DNA from: Acarospora socialis
Lineage: Eukaryota > Ascomycota > Lecanoromycetes > Acarosporales > Acarosporaceae
Direction of reading: 5' to 3'
Length of the DNA: 64,000 nucleotides
Assembly (NCBI GenBank): GCA_025617375.2
Contig: JAMYGW020000001.1
Span: forward strand, 1,116,001 to 1,180,000
Both the position numbers and the translations under genes were made by a program. The notes below the pieces were generated by a model. That model searched no databases. It was given only the letters and a program-made list of their open reading frames with translations, and had not been told where the DNA came from. This document shows positions 10,581 through 21,420 of this stretch, piece by piece; positions within the stretch are counted from its first letter, which is position 1, and each line of letters begins with the position of its first letter.

Positions 10581-11907
10581 ATGGCTTCCCCTGAAGTGAC
10601 CTCAGCCCTTTCCACGCTGGAATCACAACCCACCCAGCAAAGTAAATCAGCCGGCTACAATGACCTTCTCAGCAAAACCATCGCAGCGGGATCCCCACCT
10701 CCCCAGCTCTCCGCCAATCTCATCGCCATACTAGACTCCATCCTTGGCGAAAGTCACGGCATCGTTTCCTCCCGCCCACTCCTCAGCTCCTTCGTGCAAG
10801 CCCTTTCATCCCTCCCTCAGTCTCAAGTCAAAGTCACCGTCGGCCAACACGCTCTCGAAGCCCTCCAACCACGCGTCGTCTCCTTCGAAGAACAAGACGC
10901 CATGATCCGCGAACTGCTGGCCGACGCATACGAAGAACAAGAAGACTATACCGCCTCCGCCAAGGTCCTCCAAGGCATCCAGCTCGAATCGTCGCAACGG
11001 TCCATCTCCGACGACGCCAAGGTCAAGGTCTGGATCCGCATCGTGCGCCTCTACCTCGAGGAAGACGACACCACCAGCGCCGAATCCTACTTGAACCGCG
11101 CCAAGAACCTGCTCTACAAGGTGCAGGACACCGAGCTGAAACTGCTGTTCGCGCTGTCGCAGGCCCGCATCCTCGACGCGAGGCGCCGCTTCCTCGACGC
11201 CAGCGAGGTCTACCGCACCGTCAGCCTGTCGGCCGTGCTGGCGGAAGAGGAGCGCTTACGAGCACTGTCGTCGGCTATCATCTGCGCGGTCTTGGCGCCG
11301 GCGGGACCCCAGCGGAGCCGGACGTTGGGTAGACTGTATAAAGACGACCGGGCGGCGCAGGTGGAAGAGTACGGGATCCTGGAGAAGATGTTTCTGGACA
11401 GGCTGCTATCGCCGGACGAGGTGGCGCGGTTCGCGGAGAAGCTGTCGCCGCACCAGCTGGCCCAGACGGCGGACGGCTCCACCGTGCTGGCGAAGGCGGT
11501 CATTGAACATAATCTGCTGGGCGCGTCGAGACTGTACAACAACATCGGCGTGGAAGAGCTGGGGATACTTTTGGGCTTGGATGGGGATAAGGCGGAAGAG
11601 TACGCGGCGCGCATGGTGGAACAAGGGCGGTTGTCCGGCAGGATCGATCAGATCGATAGGCTTATCTTCTTTGATGGGACGGAGGGTACGGGGGAGAAGA
11701 CGAATGCTGGGCAGAAGGATCGGGTGACGGGTAGCAGTTTGAGGAAGTGGGATAGTAATGTGCAGGGGTTGGTTGAGGAGGTGGAGAGGGTAACTACGTT
11801 GCTGCAGAACCAGTTTCCGGTAAGGATCTTGATCGATGTTGAGTCACCCTTGATATTGCTGATCAATGTTCGAGCAGGAATTTGTCGCGGCGAATTTGGT
11901 TCACTGA
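10581..11907 (+). CDS. csn4: COP9 signalosome subunit 4
   Basis: Join 10581..11819, 11878..11907; 422 aa. The 58-bp phase-0 intron has a GTAAGG donor and GAGCAG acceptor; the last exon adds only EFVAANLVH. The protein is all-helical. Recognisable parts are the TPR-like repeats (EEQDAMIRELLADAYEEQEDYTASAKVLQGI, AESYLNRAKNLLY) and a C-terminal PCI/winged-helix region (about 250-380; EYGILEKMFLDRLL, ASRLYNNIGVEELGILLGL, GRLSGRIDQIDRLIFF), all characteristic of CSN4. The signalosome removes Nedd8 from cullins and in filamentous fungi links light and development. Length is normal for the family (about 400-420 aa). Without splicing the frame reads on to 12047 with junk. Confidence 0.9.
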
Positions 11908-12120
11908 ACTCGAACACCTTATGTTCGGAGCACTGCATAGCACCTGGCGTTGTGGCTGGTCAAGGCGTACACTCTACTTGTACACCTAGAAGCGATGAAA
12001 TCAACCGCAATTCCCCCAACCGAGATGCAAATCCACCGCCATTATAGATATCCATCTCACAACCCAGCAATCACCCCCATCCGACGCACTCCCTTTTCTC
12101 CCAACCTTACCGCCCGCACA

Positions 12121-12786
12121 TCACCCCCGCAACTCCTCCAACCCCCTTACCCGCACCTCACTAACCCTCAACACCGTAAACCGCATCTTACTCTTCACCC
12201 GCTTCACCCTCCGCTGCCTCCTCTTCGTCTTCTCCATGACCCGCATCGGCTCGCTCTCCACGCCCACGACCGTCGCCCGGCACTCGAACAGCCGCTCGTC
12301 CAGATACGGCGCCCCTTTCAGCGTGTAGTCCCGGCTGCCCAGGTTCGAGGCCCGGTTCAGCCGCAGCACGTCGCCGGGCTTGACGCCGTGCATGTAGAAG
12401 GGCAGCCGGAGCGTGTCGCCCGCCGTCAGGAGGTAGGGCCGCGCGTGCAGGTGCGCGGTTATGTAATGCGGGGTTTGGGCGGCGAGGAGGGGGAGGAGGG
12501 TGGTGATTGTGGGGTCGAGGGTGAGGGGTGTTGTTGGTGGAGATGATGTTGAAGTCGTGGCTGATGCCTGGGGAGTAGTCGTCGGGGGTTTGTACGTGGT
12601 AGTGCCTGCTGCTTGAAGACTTTCTGGTATCGTGTCTTTGCCAGTCGCTGTGCTGCTGGTTGTGGTGGAGTTATAGAGTCTCGCACGCCAAGGGAGGAGA
12701 TAGGTCGGAGGCAAGGCGAGTGGGAGCGTCGTCGTGGCCGGCCATCGGGTGTCGAGCAATGCTCTCTGGACTGCTCGGCTTATCAT
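12121..12786 (-). CDS. MRPL49: Mitochondrial large-subunit ribosomal protein bL21m
   Basis: Single-exon frame, 221 aa. The N-terminus is rich in Arg/Ser/Thr with few acidic residues, as for a mitochondrial presequence, followed by a low-complexity Thr/Pro linker (about 45-95). The C-terminal 120 residues match the bL21 fold: HYITAHLHARPYLLTAGDTLRLP, GVKPGDVLRLNRASNLGSRDYTLKG, then a basic stretch KTKRRQRRVKRVKSKMRFTVLRV. It would act in the mitochondrial ribosome. The gene converges on CSN4 with about 210 bp between stop codons and diverges from the F-box gene. Confidence 0.85.
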   Translation of the reverse strand: MISRAVQRALLDTRWPATTTLPLALPPTYLLPWRARLYNSTTTSSTATGKDTIPESLQAAGTTTYKPPTTTPQASATTSTSSPPTTPLTLDPTITTLLPLLAAQTPHYITAHLHARPYLLTAGDTLRLPFYMHGVKPGDVLRLNRASNLGSRDYTLKGAPYLDERLFECRATVVGVESEPMRVMEKTKRRQRRVKRVKSKMRFTVLRVSEVRVRGLEELRG

Positions 12787-13206
12787 GGCAGTTGACCTCC
12801 GTGCTGTAGGGTGTGCGCGCTGTGATGTAGTTGTTGGTGTCGTGAAGATGTGCGCTAGCTCCGCAACTGCAGTGCCAAGAGCTGTAAAATCTGCCGAAGT
12901 GACGCCGCTTTCAGGTGAGCAAGGGTGGATCTCAACAACAGCGGGACGTAAGCATTATTGGAAATGATCTCTTAGATCTCTATCTTAATGCGCTAAGACA
13001 TGGAGAGTTCGTCTCCAGGTTCAGTCAACTAAAATGATTCCTGATATGTACTAGGGTGCAAACTAATTCCACAGGCGTAGGGCATTTTCTAAATTGACCT
13101 CGCACTACGGAATACTTCATAGGAAGCGTCAGTCATTAACCGGTCATATATCCGTCCACCAGCTCAACCCCACAAGATACTTCATTCCAGCTCTTGATTG
13201 AAACGA
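12787..13206. other. Divergent promoter region
   Basis: 420 bp between the start codons of bL21m (minus) and the F-box protein (plus). It presumably contains both promoters. No gene or repeat was seen. Confidence 0.5.
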
Positions 13207-14457
13207 ATGCTCGCCAAAATGAAGCTGAAAGATCTGCTCTTACGTCGCCAGCGCGCCCCCAATCGGAACCATCACGAAATTTCGGGGAGACACCTCATAA
13301 AGCTACCACCGGAAATTCTGCTTATGGTCACAGAGCATCTTTCACCAGACGACACAGCCAGCTTGGTACTGTGCAATCAGGCGCTGCTGAGGGCCCTCGG
13401 AACCGGACCCTGGTCATCACTACGCCCCGGCAAAGAGAACGAGAAGTACCGAGAGTCATTCCTGACCACACTCACACGAGATCTTCCTGGTCATTTCTTC
13501 TGCCATCATTGCTCTTACCTCCATCTACGTGACAACTTAGGTCCACCTGGCCCGGCATTGCAGCCAAAAAATCGTTTGCTCTGCATCAAAAACATCTCTG
13601 AACCGGTGGACTACCTCCAACACTGTGTCCGAGCGCACCAAATAGGATCTCGCTATCGTCTTACTTTCCCGCATCTACAGCTAGCTATGAAGAGGCACTT
13701 TCACGGCGCTGAACATGGCATCTCCCACGAGTCACTGTCGTTCACTGAAGTGCAAGTGTCCGATGATGAAGATGAGGCGGAGCGAGTCACGACGCTGTTG
13801 TCAGTAGAAGCACGGATTTGCTCAAAGCCAACAAGCTTGTGTCTGCGAATTCAGCATTGGGCTCTAATTAGCCGCACAGCGCGCCGCATGCTACTTTCCA
13901 AGACCAAGTTTGTCATGATATGTGATCATCTCACAACTCGTTCTCCCGAGGTATCACAGCTTATTCAGTCCAGACTGCAGCTCAGCCGCACAGAAGAGGA
14001 GGATCATACATATCTGAAGGTCCTCAGATGTCGGTACTGCAACACGCACTTCCAAGTAGAGATTAAGGACCTTGGTGATGCAGGAATAGCCTTGGTTATC
14101 ACCAAATGGCTTGATTTGGGATCAGGATTGACACCAATGGACCCTAAATGGAAAGCTCATCTCCCTACAGTCAGACTTGCAGAAATAGGGGCATCGGACG
14201 GGGCTGGAGATGTTCGCTTGCGCTTTGAAAGTGAGCCTGGATTGTCACAGGATGATCTTTCTCGTCAGAACGTATCATACTTGATGTCAAAACGATTTAT
14301 GAGCAAACTGGACCGTTGGAGTCACAGCACTTGGATTCTGCAGGCCGGTAGACGTCTGCCCCTCTCTATGGAATCAATCTCAGACCGGATATTTTGGTCC
14401 TTACTCGTTCTATCGGCGCTGTGTTATATTATATATGGTTGGGCGTTTGTTTTTTAG
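13207..14457 (+). CDS. F-box protein with C-terminal membrane segment
   Basis: Uninterrupted frame; the first ATG is 13207 (416 aa). An F-box-like block follows the basic N-terminus: KLPPEILLMVTEHLSPDDTASLVLCNQALLRAL (about 30-65). A Cys/His pair (FFCHHCSYLHLRDN) and later CRYCNTHF suggest a small metal-binding element seen in many fungal F-box proteins. The C-terminal 20 residues (LLVLSALCYIIYGWAFVF) form one hydrophobic helix, consistent with a tail anchor. F-box proteins usually recruit substrates to SCF ubiquitin ligases; the substrate here is unknown. An upstream in-frame TTG is not used as a start here. Confidence 0.75.
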   Translation: MLAKMKLKDLLLRRQRAPNRNHHEISGRHLIKLPPEILLMVTEHLSPDDTASLVLCNQALLRALGTGPWSSLRPGKENEKYRESFLTTLTRDLPGHFFCHHCSYLHLRDNLGPPGPALQPKNRLLCIKNISEPVDYLQHCVRAHQIGSRYRLTFPHLQLAMKRHFHGAEHGISHESLSFTEVQVSDDEDEAERVTTLLSVEARICSKPTSLCLRIQHWALISRTARRMLLSKTKFVMICDHLTTRSPEVSQLIQSRLQLSRTEEEDHTYLKVLRCRYCNTHFQVEIKDLGDAGIALVITKWLDLGSGLTPMDPKWKAHLPTVRLAEIGASDGAGDVRLRFESEPGLSQDDLSRQNVSYLMSKRFMSKLDRWSHSTWILQAGRRLPLSMESISDRIFWSLLVLSALCYIIYGWAFVF

Positions 14458-14797
14458 GAGTTGAATAGTTAGGTACCAGCTTCATACCAGTCAAGCTCAG
14501 TTGAAAAATGAGCATTCAGATAACTCCGTTGCATCTGTTCTTACACCCATATGCCTCAACTGCTTTGTGGCTGTGAGCTTTGGCTGTGCTGCGTCACGGT
14601 GTTGACTTGCCCTTCCCTTTTTGGAAGGAGCGTGGTGTGAATGAGCAAGAACGGCAGGCACACGGGGCTAATGGTGCCTCAAATAACCGTCACGTTTGTT
14701 TCTTTCTTCTTCAACTTTGGACCCGAATCTTGCTTCTTACTATCACCATCGTAAGAATTTTGATCTGCTCTGAATTGAAGCATTTCAATCTGCAAAT
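14458..14797. other. Intergenic, no gene seen
   Basis: 340 bp with an overlapping weak ORF from 14580 that carries no recognisable motif. The last 100 bp is pyrimidine-rich and may be the 5' leader of the next small gene. Confidence 0.4.
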
Positions 14798-15123
14798 ATG
14801 TCTGAAGCGAACAGCTACGCTGGCACCGTCGGAGCATGGGTGGGCGGAGTCATCGTTCTTGTCCTCCAAACCGTCATTGCCTACACTACTATCGCATGGG
14901 GTGGAGTCCTAAAACCCCTACTCTCGATAAAGACTCCAAGGAATGGCTGATTAGCCTGAGGGGCGAGGTCACTCGCCTCACAGCGGCCATTACAGCCATG
15001 CAAAGGTCATACGAGAACACAGTGAACAACGCGCCCGAGGTCCAGAATGATGCTGGAGGCATGTCCACTATGCCCCGTTCCAGTACTCAGAACCAAGACG
15101 CAGCACATCCCCAGCAGGTGTGA
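14798..15123 (+). CDS. Possible small single-pass membrane protein, frame-broken
   Basis: An ATG at 14798 (MSEANSYAGTVGAWVGG) opens a frame whose next 20 residues are a strongly hydrophobic helix (VIVLVLQTVIAY). After about 14880 the plausible continuation lies in another frame: HYYRMGWSPKTPTLDKDSKEW, then LRGEVTRLTAAITAMQRSYE (coiled-coil-like), ending at 15123. A membrane helix followed by a short cytosolic helical tail is a common fungal pattern. Either one base is missing or this is a decayed gene. No intron fits the gap. Function unknown. Confidence 0.35.
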
Positions 15124-16076
15124 GGGGGCAACCCTGATCCCTCTGGGCACCGTTCGTAGGGCTTGAGCGCAAGCTCAAGCTCGAGACCTATGACTCCAGG
15201 TCACGACGGTGCACCAGCGATGAGCTCGCACTTCAACGCAGTGCTGGTGTCTAGTAACCCTTTGGGTGAAGCTAAGACGAGCTCGCACCATCTTTGAATA
15301 GCCTGGACTCTGTTCGGATTCGAAGCGGTAAGCAGAATCCTCACCTCTGTTTCCCCAAAAGTCTGCAGCTAACGGTACTCTTTACGAGCCACAGTGGCCC
15401 CGCGACCTTCGAAGCCTCTCGCACTTCGTCGACTTGGCCTTTGCCTGGCCTACATCTTCGCTCCCAAGCACATGCCTCTAAAGCTCTTCCAGCTGGATTA
15501 CTTCTGCTTCCGACCAAAGAACCAGACAGTCCGAGACTCCCGGTCTTCGATGTCTGCAACTTCCACAGTCTTCTGGTCACCATAACAATTGGCTTGGTTG
15601 CCACCCGCTGGACCTATGCATGGGAGGAAAATATGTCACACACACTGAAGGATGATTGATAGAGTGATCGTTGAAGTGAAACTGCTTTGCTTCCCTGCTG
15701 TCGTTAGGCAATAGTGATTATGTATGCTAGGATGGAGCTTGCTCTGGAAATTGCAAACATTCGTCACTTTAAAGTCATCTTTTTTCTTTTCTTACAAATA
15801 TCACTACCGCCAGACTCTGTGTCTATGCGTCCCTGGAACAAGTGCTCTCCATGTAGATTGGTGTCAGCCACCCATATCTTTTGAAGTAGACTCTTCCCCA
15901 TTTGTTCCAGTTTAACTCAGCGTTGTTGGGGGACGCGGAGGAACTACCTTTAAAGCGGCAACGTGAGCTCGTGCCAAGATTCGGAACGCACTCTCTGAAC
16001 GCCTTGGAGCTAAAACGCTGGTAAATTTTGATAGAAAAGAGTAGACCTATTCAGTAGAGCTTAAATTTCACACAAC
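15124..16076. other. Intergenic, unassigned ORF remnants
   Basis: About 950 bp. Frames around 15294-15659 and 15394-15585 are open for 60-120 codons but overlap each other and show no known domain, so I do not call a gene. The last 150 bp is likely the NSA2 promoter. Confidence 0.4.
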
Positions 16077-17189
16077 ATGGTAAGTGTACAATCTCCTATA
16101 TGAACTGGATACTCCGCTCACTTTGAATTTCACAGCCTCAAAACGAGTATGTACAATGCCTCGTGTCGAACCGGACGCGCCCCGCCGCAATGGCCCAAGA
16201 CTGACCGCTTCAACTTCACAGGTATATCGAGCGCTGGCAGAAGCAGCATGGCAAACGGTAATCTCTCTCTACCCCACCGCTCCTACACACCAAACCCACA
16301 GCTGATCCCCCAAACCCTCACAGCTACGACTACGAAGAGCGCAAACGCAAACGCCTCGCGCGCGAAGGCCACAAAGAATCCCAGAATGCGCAAAAACTGC
16401 ACGGGCTGCGCGCCAAGCTCTACCAGAAGAAGCGGCACGCGGAGAAGATCCAGATGAAGAAAACCATCAAGGCGCACGAGGAGCGCAACGTCAAATCCGC
16501 CGCGCCCAACGAGCCGTCGTCGACGCCGCTGCCGCAGTACCTGCTTGACCGGACGCAGGCGACGAACGCGAAGGCGTTGTCGAGCGCCATCAAGGACAAG
16601 CGGGCGGAGAAGGCGGCGAAGTTCAGCGTGCCGCTACCGAAGGTAAGGGGCATCGCGGAGGAGGAGATGTTTAAGGTGGTGAAGACGGGGAAGAAGACGG
16701 CGAAGAAGGGGTGGAAACGGATGATTACGAAGCCGACGTTCGGTACGTGGACTGGTGTTTTGTTATGGTGATAAGTGGCGTTGCGGTATGCTGATCTGGG
16801 TGCGGGACGCAAACAGTGGGCAACGATTTCACGCGCCGTCCCGTCAAGTACGAGCGCTTCATCAGGCCTATGGGTTTGCGGTATAAGAAGGCGAATGTTA
16901 CGCATCCGGAGCTCGGGGTTACCGTCCAGTTGCCTATTATTTCGGTCAAGAAGAATCCGCAGAACCCGATGTATACGCAACTTGGGGTCTTGACGAAGGG
17001 GACGATCATCGAGGTCAATGTCAGTGAGTTGGGACTCGTGACGGCCGGGGGGAAGGTGGTTTGGGGCCGGTGGGCACAGATCACGAATAATTGTGAGAAT
17101 GACGGTTGTGTGAATGCGTGAGTTTTGTTCTCTAGGCTTGGTGGTGATCTTGGGACGCTGACTGTTGCCACAGTGTTCTTCTTGTTTAG
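16077..17189 (+). CDS. NSA2: Ribosome biogenesis protein NSA2
   Basis: Six-exon join 16077..16079, 16136..16146, 16222..16257, 16324..16742, 16817..17117, 17174..17189; 261 aa, the same length as yeast Nsa2. The coding part of exon 1 is only the ATG; exon 2 is 11 nt. The product starts [17 protein letters not shown], then [46 protein letters not shown], and ends with an S8e-like beta domain ([23 protein letters not shown]...[15 protein letters not shown]). Nsa2 is a nucleolar pre-60S assembly factor needed for 27S rRNA processing. All five introns have GT...AG ends (46-75 bp is typical here) and frame is maintained throughout, which makes this model strong. Confidence 0.93.
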
Positions 17190-18166
17190 GGAGGAGGGGT
17201 CTGATGCTGTTCCAGCGAGCATGGGAGGCGTTTCTGGTACCTTGGCGTTTCTGATTACTCGACAGGGCATATTGATCATTGATTGGGATGGGCCGAGCTG
17301 ATGAAAATCCGAAGTTCATTGCTTGGTGCCCAAATCCGATTCACTGATACCTCGCACTAACGACGTATTCAAGCAGCTATCCAAGATACAACTTCAATTA
17401 TGATAACGTGTGGAATTATGATTCAAATCAGATATCCCATTGCTGGAGAACCTCAGGTGAGATGTCGTAACTCTTCACCCTCTGTCACCACACCAGGATC
17501 TCCCAAAGATAGAGCTCGATCCACTGGGAAACGGTAGGCCTTTCCATCCACTCAGCCATTGTTTCAGCGACTTGCTGAGGGTGCTATCAGTTGTGTGATG
17601 TAGTCGTTCAAGTATGACACTTTGAAGCAAGAATAGTCAGCTGCATCCGTATGGTCAATGGAAGTTTGAATTGCTCTTCTGTCTCAGACGCGTCCTGCCT
17701 GCCTTCGTAACGCCGCTCAGCTTTGGTCAGATCTCTGATCGAGGACATGAAAGAATGTATGGCGTTCTCCCCATTCATCTGGCTCACTGAACCACGTTAG
17801 AGTGCATGGGTGCACCAGACTCTGCATCGGTGCGAGTCAGAGACTGCCTTGATTACTTCAATGCTCAACCCACAAGATTCTTCATTGTGCACCGTCTATT
17901 TACAGGTCATTGATGACCGTCTCCCAACAGGACCAACCCTGTGTGAACCGCTGCTGAATAATGATACTTATACATCATGGTACCATGCCCATTGCGCCAC
18001 CGGACAACAGACTCCCACCAGAAATGCGCGCTGGAATGGTAGCGAAAGTCATAGTATCATAGAGTCATAAGAAGGTATTGGATCCCAAAACAACACAAAA
18101 AAAAAACAAGAGAAAAGGCAACGGTGCCCTCCAAGATAACCATACAAGGAACGGACAGTAGGAGCA
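17190..18166. other. Convergent intergenic region
   Basis: About 980 bp between the NSA2 and MPS1 stop codons. It contains a short A-tract (about 18098-18107) and an 86-codon ORF (17810-18070) without features. No gene called. Confidence 0.5.
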
Positions 18167-20923
18167 TTACACCTTTCCAGCCTCAATAGCGCGCCGAACC
18201 GTCTCAAATATATAAGCCCGCCACTCCACCAGCTTCGCGTCGTCGGGAAGGCCTTCTAGCTTGCAGCTCTCTACTGTATACTTCATGATGCGCCAGAGCG
18301 TATCATGGCTGACTGGGATAGAGTCCTCGCGGTCCGGGTACAGGAACGGATCTTGCGAGTCCAGGAGCTGCTCGGCCGTCGGTCGTTCGGCCGGATCTCT
18401 TTCCAAGCACTTCTTGAGCGTCCTTATCAAACAGGTAGGTACGTGAGCGCCACCAACACCGGTCTCGGGATAGTTGATGACGTGGTCGTTGTTGGCGATG
18501 GCCATGATGCGATGGAGCTGGTTGGGGATGTGGGCGAATGGCGGTTTTCCGTATACCATTTGGTAGAGTATGCATCCCAGACTCCAGATGTCGCTCGGCT
18601 TTCCCAGTTTCATCATCTTGCCGGCTGTAGAGGGCAAGCCGCTCGCGGCGTTCGAGTCGAGTAAGGCTTCCGGTGACATGTAGTTTGGTGTTCCTATATG
18701 CTGCTCTCGGTGGACGTTGACGGTGTTGTCGCCGATGGCATTTGCGATTCCAAAATCGATGAGCTTAAGACGTCCATTCACCATGATGAAATTGGCCGGT
18801 TTCAAGTCTGAATGGACGATGTTATGCTCCTGCACTGCCCGTACACACTCCAGCATCTCTTTCCATATATGCCTCGTGAAGCTGACATCGAACACGGAGT
18901 CCGCCGCACCCAGGCGCAAGCTTAGGAGCCCGTTCAAGTCAATGTCGCCCTTTTCCATCAACACACTTAGGGTTTGTTTTTCATCGTTGACCTCCCAATC
19001 AAACAACCGTACCACCCTATCCACGTTCTTCAACCTTCGCAGCAGCTCAATCTCTCCTCTGTATCCCCGTTTGGCAGTCTCATCTACATCCTGAAGGGTA
19101 ACTCTCTTAAGTGCAAAGAGCTTGTAGTTTTCCGCCATAACCTGATACACCCTTGAACTGCCCCCTCGTCCGATACAGTCCATGCGGGTGAACATCTTGC
19201 CGTTAACAGAGATATGGACCTTTTTTTTTTTGGACTCGGAAGCCGCAGCAGCCCCGGCAGGAGCTGTGGATGTCTCCAACATGTCCATCTTTGGTGGTGG
19301 CGGTGGTGGCGGTACTGGCCTCAGTACCATATTGTCGCTTCGCGGGGCTAATGCCTTTCTCTCAGGAATGGGATCTACTGGAGTAGCAGCGAGCATCTTC
19401 CCATGCTGAAGTACTTTTTCCATCCTATCTATGAGACTAGGCCCTTGGTGATTGTCACGTTTGAAGGTAGGAGGTGCTTCGTTCTCCTGGTCATACTGCG
19501 AAGGCAGCAGTGGCGGAGGTGGGACTTTGAACACAGGTCGGGCTCCACCGGAAATCTCCTTTGAGGCTACTGGAGCTATCGCCGATCGTTGATGTCTCTG
19601 AGATTGCGATGTTGATGCCGGCTTTCTAATCTCCTTGTCGCGTCCAGGACTTCCTGTTGCAGAAGCTACAAATCGAACTTGGATGGGCGCTTCGGTCTTG
19701 ACTTTTTCGAGAGGTCCTCCATGACCAGCAGACTCATCCAGAGGGAAATTCTCATCATCTCTCGTCCCGGCAACATGTTGCTTCTTGTCAATGCCATTCA
19801 CCCCACCGCTTTCATCCTTCGATTGTTCAAGAAGTGGACTATTATCATCTTCGCTTTGCCTCCTTCTGGTTCCTCTTCGAGCAGGACCGCTCAAGTACGT
19901 CCCGCTGACCTTCCCGACTCTCTTCACCCTCAAGGATCCATGAGCATTTGCCTCGTCGCTACATTTTGACTTGATAGTATTCGGAGCCCCAAAACGCGTC
20001 ACACTGTCTTGAATGCACAATGATGGAGGCAAGGTAGTAGCCCTATGATCGATATGCTCGTTCTCGCTAGCTTCAGCTGTACTAGGTCGTGCCAAGTCCT
20101 TCCGCTGCGGCGATCTCTCTGAAAGCGACCCCGAGCTTGCTTGTGCTGTCTTGATGCGAACACTACGCGGTCGAGGCGCCGGGGTTTTATAGTCAAGCAA
20201 GTCTTGTTCCTTTGTAGCCGTTTCCATCGGAGGTGCCCTTGTCGTTGTTGGTGCTACTGGTGAGGGGGGTGCACTTGTGCTCAAACGTGCCATCTGTCGC
20301 CGCAAGGACCTGTTTTCGGGTGATGACGGTGTCCCACTTCTCAGTCTCGCTACCGGTCGACCCAATGAGCTGTTTTCTGATCCACTCGATGTCGTCGAAT
20401 TCATACTCAACCGCACCACTCGTTGCGCATCCTTATCCTTGGGCTTATTCGATGGTGTTGCGTGAGGACTTAATCTCACGATTCGGCGCGGGAAAGAACC
20501 ATCTTTTGGTGTGTTGCTGGTGGGCAGTTTGCGTCGGTCTTCGAAGAACTTGTCCGATGCGGCGGGGCTTTCCCGCAATCGCGGGCTCTGCTCCTTCGTA
20601 TATAGTCTTCGACTTGCTCTCTCCTTTTTCAACGCGGGTGATGTCCCTTCAATGGTCGATACCTCATCACCTAGCAGTGCCCTTGCCTCCGCGCTAAACT
20701 TCATGGGTTCCAAGAAATCGTCGTCGGAACTATCTCCAACGGAGCCTGGTCTATGATCTGATGTTGGCGCTGGTACACGACTGATGTTCGCGTTCGGAGC
20801 AATGGGTGAGCCACGTTTGATAGTAGGTCGTGAAGGTTGGGTTCGAGACAGCTGGCGCGCAGAGGGTCGCCGGGAGAGAGCAGCATGGTTTTGCAGCAAT
20901 GGCGCTTGAGCAACTGCTGCCAT
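18167..20923 (-). CDS. mps1: Dual-specificity spindle checkpoint kinase Mps1/TTK
   Basis: Single exon. I choose ATG 20923 (MAAVAQAPLLQNH..., 918 aa) because the frame upstream looks like non-coding leader; it stays open to 21166. About 570 residues of Ser/Pro/Arg-rich disordered sequence precede a C-terminal kinase domain (about 575-880). Visible motifs: glycine loop CIGRGGSSRVYQV, VAIK-type lysine in FALKRV, catalytic loop HSDLKPANF (Mps1 kinases have HSD in place of HRD), DFG in KLIDFGIANAIGD, and GTPNYMSPEAL. Mps1 phosphorylates kinetochore proteins to activate the spindle assembly checkpoint and aids spindle-pole duplication. Polyproline stretches lie just before the kinase domain. Confidence 0.92.
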   Translation of the reverse strand: MAAVAQAPLLQNHAALSRRPSARQLSRTQPSRPTIKRGSPIAPNANISRVPAPTSDHRPGSVGDSSDDDFLEPMKFSAEARALLGDEVSTIEGTSPALKKERASRRLYTKEQSPRLRESPAASDKFFEDRRKLPTSNTPKDGSFPRRIVRLSPHATPSNKPKDKDAQRVVRLSMNSTTSSGSENSSLGRPVARLRSGTPSSPENRSLRRQMARLSTSAPPSPVAPTTTRAPPMETATKEQDLLDYKTPAPRPRSVRIKTAQASSGSLSERSPQRKDLARPSTAEASENEHIDHRATTLPPSLCIQDSVTRFGAPNTIKSKCSDEANAHGSLRVKRVGKVSGTYLSGPARRGTRRRQSEDDNSPLLEQSKDESGGVNGIDKKQHVAGTRDDENFPLDESAGHGGPLEKVKTEAPIQVRFVASATGSPGRDKEIRKPASTSQSQRHQRSAIAPVASKEISGGARPVFKVPPPPLLPSQYDQENEAPPTFKRDNHQGPSLIDRMEKVLQHGKMLAATPVDPIPERKALAPRSDNMVLRPVPPPPPPPKMDMLETSTAPAGAAAASESKKKKVHISVNGKMFTRMDCIGRGGSSRVYQVMAENYKLFALKRVTLQDVDETAKRGYRGEIELLRRLKNVDRVVRLFDWEVNDEKQTLSVLMEKGDIDLNGLLSLRLGAADSVFDVSFTRHIWKEMLECVRAVQEHNIVHSDLKPANFIMVNGRLKLIDFGIANAIGDNTVNVHREQHIGTPNYMSPEALLDSNAASGLPSTAGKMMKLGKPSDIWSLGCILYQMVYGKPPFAHIPNQLHRIMAIANNDHVINYPETGVGGAHVPTCLIRTLKKCLERDPAERPTAEQLLDSQDPFLYPDREDSIPVSHDTLWRIMKYTVESCKLEGLPDDAKLVEWRAYIFETVRRAIEAGKV

Positions 20924-21420
20924 ACCGGCCGGGTAATGGACTCCCAACAGCAAGACGCCAGAAATGTGACAAGTACAGACACGCTCGAAAAGCAACTGAG
21001 CAATATATATTGTCGAGTGAGAACATCCCAAAGCTACCAATGCTCGTGGAAAAACCGAAGAATGGAGGAACGCGATTGATTGGTAGCGAGAAGTCCATGT
21101 AAACATTACCTTCACGTGACCAGGTAAACCTCTTAACCCGACAAAGTTAGCAAGAAAGTCTCCCAATGCTCTTCCGGACTAGGAAACAACGACCTACCTC
21201 ACAGACACATTATGGAAATAACCGAATTACAAGTGGATACTCATTCTTTGGCGGTAACAGTGTAGCCATAAATCAATATATATCTACTCACAGCGCCTCC
21301 ATAATGCCGTTCCCCATAGTATATCGGTATGAAGCGAAAGTAGTATGAAGGTTATGAATGTTTTGGATAGATCGAATGCCAGAGCTCTGGTGGTGGGAAG
21401 CTACACCCTCTCACACCCTA
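20924..21420. other. MPS1 promoter and PTC7 3' flank
   Basis: About 500 bp between the MPS1 start and the stop of the next minus-strand gene. The proximal 240 bp is open in the MPS1 frame but reads unlike protein. Otherwise nothing recognised. Confidence 0.5.

Noticed and set aside
15294-15659. 121-codon ORF and overlapping 63-codon ORF before NSA2
   Set aside because: Two overlapping frames with no domain, no signal peptide and no splice continuity; cannot be supported as a gene.
16420-17319. 299-codon minus-strand ORF over NSA2
   Set aside because: Overlaps five exons and introns of a strongly supported gene in antisense; no motif.
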